A stretch of DNA of 64,000 bases from CAVYUC01 sp963816685 (GTDB lineage Bacteria > Bacteroidota > Bacteroidia > Bacteroidales > Prolixibacteraceae): positions 1 to 64,000 of the forward strand of contig CAWFMB010000005.1 in assembly GCA_963816685.1 (NCBI GenBank), read 5' to 3'. The notes below the pieces were generated by a model. It saw nothing but the letters and a program-made list of their open reading frames with translations, ran no database searches and was not told the DNA's origin. The position numbers and the translations under genes are program-made. Of this stretch, positions 60,787 through 64,000 are shown one piece after another. Position 1 is the first letter of the stretch; each line of letters opens with the position of its first letter.

Positions 60787-61902
60787 TTACTTTCTAATAA
60801 TTTTTACTTTTTTGGTTGGTGCACGCTGAATATTTCTTAAATGTACCTGGTGTGCCACATTTTTGGCTATACCGGCAAATGCCTGTCCGGTAACCGTATC
60901 AGTTTCCGTTGCTGCAGGTTTTCCTTCATCTCCGCCCTCGCGGATGCTTTGAACGATTGGAATCTGTCCCAGCAGTTTCAGTCCTGTTTTTTCCGCCATT
61001 TTCTTTCCACCTTCCTTGCCAAAAATGTAATATTTGTTTTCTGGAAGTTCTTCGGGCGTAAACCACGCCATGTTTTCAACCAAACCTAAAACAGGGACAT
61101 CTATTGATTTGCTCTGGAACATACTCACACCACGGACTACATCAGCCAGTGCGATATCCTGGGGTGTGGTTACAATTACTGCTCCGGTAACAGGCACCGA
61201 CTGTACCAGTGTAAGATGAATATCACTGGTTCCGGGAGGAAGGTCAAACAGCAAATAATCAAGTTCGCCCCAGTTGGCATCCGAAATCAATTGTTTCAAA
61301 GCGCTGGAAGCCATTGGCCCCCGCCAGATAACAGCACTGTCGGAGTCTACAAAAAACCCGATGGAAAGAAACTTCACCCCGTACTTTTCAACCGGATTAA
61401 TGACATCGCGGTTATTCACTTTTTCACCGGTAGGGCGGGTATTTTCGGCGCCAAACATTTTGGGAACCGAGGGGCCAAAAATATCTGCATCAATCAATCC
61501 GACTTTCGCGCCTGTATTGGCCAGCGCAACTGCCAGGTTCACCGCCACGGTTGATTTTCCAACACCTCCTTTTCCGGATGCAACAGCAATAATATTTTTC
61601 ACTTTGGGCAACACCGGACGCTCCATGTCGTGAATAAACTTCACCGCAATATTATCTTCAATTTCCACCTGATCACCCAGGTGTTTTTTTATCGCTTTTT
61701 CAGATTCGAGAACGATTTGTTCGATATGCGGGTCATTACTGCGCTGAAAAACAAGCGAAAAACTCACCCGCTGTCCGGCAATCCGGATTTCCTGAGGCAT
61801 ATCAAGCGACACAATATCTTCGCCGGTTTCCGGATATTTTACTTCACGCAGGGCATCGGTAACATTTTTGGGGACTATTAATTTTTTTGGAATATCTGCC
61901 AT
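60787..61902 (-). CDS. apbC: Mrp/NBP35-type ATPase, Fe-S cluster carrier
   Basis: 371 aa from ATG 61902 (MADIPKKLIVP); a longer Met at 61980 adds a hydrophobic extension and lies upstream of a TAGTTTTG -7 box. N-terminal DUF59/MIP18 domain (about 1-85, VTDALREVKYPETGEDIVSL), then the P-loop domain with VASGKGGVGKSTVAVN, DADIFGPSVP, YLLFDLPPGTSD and a GLVENMAWFTPEELPENKYYIFG stretch. The CxxC that many Mrp proteins carry just after ENM is absent here. It delivers Fe-S clusters to target proteins. Divergent from the P450 gene. Confidence 0.92.
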   Translation of the reverse strand: MADIPKKLIVPKNVTDALREVKYPETGEDIVSLDMPQEIRIAGQRVSFSLVFQRSNDPHIEQIVLESEKAIKKHLGDQVEIEDNIAVKFIHDMERPVLPKVKNIIAVASGKGGVGKSTVAVNLAVALANTGAKVGLIDADIFGPSVPKMFGAENTRPTGEKVNNRDVINPVEKYGVKFLSIGFFVDSDSAVIWRGPMASSALKQLISDANWGELDYLLFDLPPGTSDIHLTLVQSVPVTGAVIVTTPQDIALADVVRGVSMFQSKSIDVPVLGLVENMAWFTPEELPENKYYIFGKEGGKKMAEKTGLKLLGQIPIVQSIREGGDEGKPAATETDTVTGQAFAGIAKNVAHQVHLRNIQRAPTKKVKIIRK

Positions 61903-62365
61903 AATGAAAATTTTAATTGCAAAACTAAGAATATAACAGGAAAGGTAACCAATGGTTGAAACTAAAATCCATGGAATCATTTTTCAAAATTATGGCTGGT
62001 TTATATTACCTCCGTTGAGAATGCTTCCTTGTTTTGTGGTGTTGTCGGGCTGCGCAAAATCAGCATTGCAGAATTTTATTGACGCGTTTAAATGATTAAC
62101 GGGGGCTCAACTCCCATCATATCCGGCTTTTACTGCGCCTGATCTTAAGGCAGGAGTTAGTTGTTCCATCATAGCATCGGGATTTTATCCTTCCGGTAAC
62201 CAACTTTTATTTAACTGTCTGTATGATCTGTGGTTATGATTTTTTGACCCGTCTGCAGTGATTCATAATAAATTCATAGTTCTTTCACCATGTCACATGA
62301 ATGGTTTTTTCCTTGAATTTAAAAACCAATTCGTTGAATTTGTTGTTGTTACTAATAAAACACCC
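61903..62365. other. Divergent intergenic region
   Basis: Contains the apbC promoter box at 61920-61927 and presumably the P450 promoter. No gene or strong repeat seen. Confidence 0.5.
61920..61927 (-). promoter_or_regulatory. -7 promoter box (TAGTTTTG) of apbC
   Basis: Minus-strand TAnnTTTG match 17 bases before ATG 61902, with a TTG 22 bases upstream as candidate -33. Supports the shorter start. Confidence 0.5.
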
Positions 62366-63592
62366 ATGGACAGCACAATTGGAATTTTAACAAAAGGATA
62401 TGGCTATTTCAGCCAAAAATTTGAACAGAAAAATACTAACGTTTACCGCACCAGGTTATTTCTTCAAAAAACCATAGTATTGAGGGGCAGCGAGGCTGCC
62501 AGCATTTTTTACGACCAGCAAAAGTTTATGCGAAAAGGCGCCACTCCCAAAAGGTTTCAACGAACCTTGTTTGGAGAAGGTGGTGTACAGGGTTTGGATG
62601 GAAACAGCCACGTGCACCGGAAAGCGCTTTTTATGAAGGAGATGCATGAAGATAGCCTGCAGCGCATGGAAATGATTTACAAAAAGAACTGGATACAGGC
62701 GCTCCCCCAATGGGTGAATGCAGGAAAAATTGTATTATTTGACGAAGTGGAAAAAATACTGACCCGCTCGGCCTGCGAATGGACCGGTGTTCCTTTGGAG
62801 GAAAATGAAGTGGAAAAGAGAACGCGCCAGTTATCGGCAATGATTGATGGCTCAGGCGGGATTGGATGGCGTTTTTACAAGGGCAAATCTGCACGCAAAC
62901 AGGCGGAGGAGTGGATTGGCAAGCTAATAGAAACCGCAAGAAAACAAGATCAGCATATTGCACAGGATTCCATATTTCTCCGGTTTTGTTTTCATCGCGA
63001 TTTGGATAAAAACCTGCTGGATGTTCATACAATAGCAGTGGAAGTGCTTAATTTGCTTCGCCCGATAGTAGCCATTGCGCGTTACGTGGTTTTTGAAGCG
63101 CTGGCCCTTCATCAATATCCGGAATACCGGAAGCAAATAAGTGCCGGAGACAAAAACTTCATCCTTGCGTTTGTACAGGAAGTCCGGCGGTTGTATCCGT
63201 TTTTCCCTTTTGTGGCCGCCATAACAAAAGAGGAATTTACATGGCAAAACGTTCGTTTTCCTGAAAAAATAAGGGTTCTGCTTGATCTGTACGCCACCAA
63301 CCATAATCCGCATATGTGGGGAAACCCGTACGATTTTCAACCCGAACGGTTCAAAAAACGGGAAACAACTGCATGGAATCTGGTACCTCAAGGTGGCGGC
63401 GACCATGAACATAATCATCGCTGCGCCGGAGAATGGATAACTATCCGGATTATGGAACAATCCCTTTCCCTGCTGGTAAATACAATGACATACAAAATAC
63501 CGCCGCAAAACCTGAAGATAAACATGTCCCGCATTCCGGCGATACCAAAAAGCCGGTTCGTCATCAACAGGGTTTCAAAGATGAGTAAATAG
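62366..63592 (+). CDS. CYP152-type cytochrome P450 (fatty-acid peroxygenase)
   Basis: 408 aa from ATG 62366 (MDSTIGILTKGYGYFSQKF), the usual N-terminus for the family; an in-frame extension upstream to 62258 is unlike it. Recognised from NLLRPIVAIARYVVFEALALH, where R232-P233 replaces the acid-alcohol pair of ordinary P450s, and from the heme ligand C353 in HRCAGEW with upstream PQGGGDHEHNHRC. The spacing fits the B. subtilis CYP152A1 numbering (R242, C363) with an offset of 10 at both sites. CYP152 enzymes use H2O2 directly to hydroxylate or decarboxylate fatty acids, without a reductase. Adjacent genes do not suggest a pathway. Confidence 0.88.
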   Translation: MDSTIGILTKGYGYFSQKFEQKNTNVYRTRLFLQKTIVLRGSEAASIFYDQQKFMRKGATPKRFQRTLFGEGGVQGLDGNSHVHRKALFMKEMHEDSLQRMEMIYKKNWIQALPQWVNAGKIVLFDEVEKILTRSACEWTGVPLEENEVEKRTRQLSAMIDGSGGIGWRFYKGKSARKQAEEWIGKLIETARKQDQHIAQDSIFLRFCFHRDLDKNLLDVHTIAVEVLNLLRPIVAIARYVVFEALALHQYPEYRKQISAGDKNFILAFVQEVRRLYPFFPFVAAITKEEFTWQNVRFPEKIRVLLDLYATNHNPHMWGNPYDFQPERFKKRETTAWNLVPQGGGDHEHNHRCAGEWITIRIMEQSLSLLVNTMTYKIPPQNLKINMSRIPAIPKSRFVINRVSKMSK

Positions 63593-63849
63593 CTGTAAAT
63601 ATGCGTCTTGTTACTTTCGGGGCCCTCCGGTAGAGGTTTGACCCTTTCCTGTAACGTTTAGAGGCATCCTGTAATCTTCGCAACCTTTCCTGTTAAGCAG
63701 GAAATACAAAAATACCAATAGGACGATAATATATTGCTACAGGAATGCTTTCCCCCTTCCTCTGTTATACAAAAAATCACACAGGACAGGTTACAAACCA
63801 ACTGGACGAATTTAAAAGCTACAGGAGACCATTTTTTATTGCAGGAAGT
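63593..63849. other. Intergenic region with imperfect CCTGTAA-type repeats
   Basis: TTTCCTGTAAC, CATCCTGTAATC and TTTCCTGTTAAG occur within 63640-63695, and ACAGGA appears inverted later. No gene. Confidence 0.35.
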
Positions 63850-64000
63850 TTACATTTCCAACTCTTCTGCCGGATCCCAGAAATGCTTTTCGAAACCGAT
63901 GATTTGATCGTCTTTTACTTGAATCCCTTCGTTTTCGAGAAGTTCCCGCATCGCATTGGGCGCATCGAAATGGTGTTTGCCCGTGAGCAATCCGTTGCGG
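63850..64000 (-). CDS. C-terminal end of an unidentified gene (partial)
   Basis: An open minus-strand frame enters from the right edge and ends in TAA at 63850-63852. The visible 49 residues contain GLLTGKHHFDAPNAMRELLE, VKDDQIIGFEKHFWDP and AEELEM at the end. No family recognised from this fragment; it converges with the P450 gene. Confidence 0.5.
   Translation of the reverse strand, partial: RNGLLTGKHHFDAPNAMRELLENEGIQVKDDQIIGFEKHFWDPAEELEM

Noticed and set aside
63593..63700. CCTGTAA motifs as a tandem regulatory array
   Set aside because: Copies are irregularly spaced and degenerate; not enough to claim a defined element.

Overview
The window comes from a member of the Bacteroidota. The evidence is type IX secretion (T9SS) genes (porX and a porW/sprE-type lipoprotein), secreted enzymes with C-terminal T9SS sorting domains, promoter -7 boxes of the TAnnTTTG type, Bacteroidota-type proteins (DUF4271, DUF6261, HU-CCDC81/SPOR), and AT-rich spacers holding palindromic repeats. 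The sulfatase, GH16, GH32, GH26 and GH43 genes suggest a polysaccharide degrader, plausibly Marinilabiliales/Prolixibacteraceae; the genus cannot be read from this sequence. There are no rRNA or tRNA genes, CRISPR arrays or recognisable transposases.

Layout. 0-5.5 kb (minus strand): Gfo/Idh/MocA oxidoreductase plus sulfatase, a fatty-acid desaturase, and trpS broken by one frameshift. 5.5-12.3 kb: repeat-rich spacer, a decayed beta-barrel gene beside its intact paralogue, a T9SS-exported GH16 enzyme, a DUF6261 gene framed by two identical 38-bp palindromes and preceded by 41-bp tandem repeats, an unknown exported protein and a QueD/PTPS enzyme. 12.4-21.3 kb: polA, a tiny HigA-like gene, dus, DUF4271-hemD-rnpA, then tyrA plus DAHP synthase/chorismate mutase. 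The last two are preceded by what looks like a complete transcription attenuator with an aromatic-rich leader peptide. 21.4-31.8 kb: two paralogous T9SS metalloproteases with a 35-residue membrane peptide between them, a soluble two-component pair, a GH32 fructanase and a thioredoxin-like protein. 31.8-43.7 kb: YidE-type transporter, peptidase E, creatininase-family amidohydrolase, DEAD-box helicase, TfoX-like protein and four nucleotide-sugar genes (rfbB, galE, UDP-xylose synthase, ugd). 44-53.3 kb: HU/SPOR protein and a sugar-utilisation cluster with two oxidoreductase/isomerase pairs, two GH26 mannanases and a GH43 enzyme; the middle 2.7 kb carries about 13 frameshifts. 53.3-64 kb: nitroreductase, dodecin, porX, porW/sprE, Mrp, a CYP152-type peroxygenase and a partial gene at the edge.

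How the parts fit. The GH16 enzyme and both metalloproteases carry T9SS tails, and porX/porW supply regulatory and structural T9SS parts. The sulfatase, GH26, GH43 and GH32 enzymes with the Gfo/Idh/MocA and isomerase genes form glycan-processing modules, although no SusC/SusD pair lies in the window. The UDP-sugar genes would feed capsule or LPS synthesis.

Most unusual signals: (1) the aromatic leader-peptide attenuator before tyrA; (2) the DUF6261 repeat cassette; (3) two related 11-bp-phased palindromic arrays, both between convergent genes; (4) the dense frameshift cluster at 47.8-50.5 kb.
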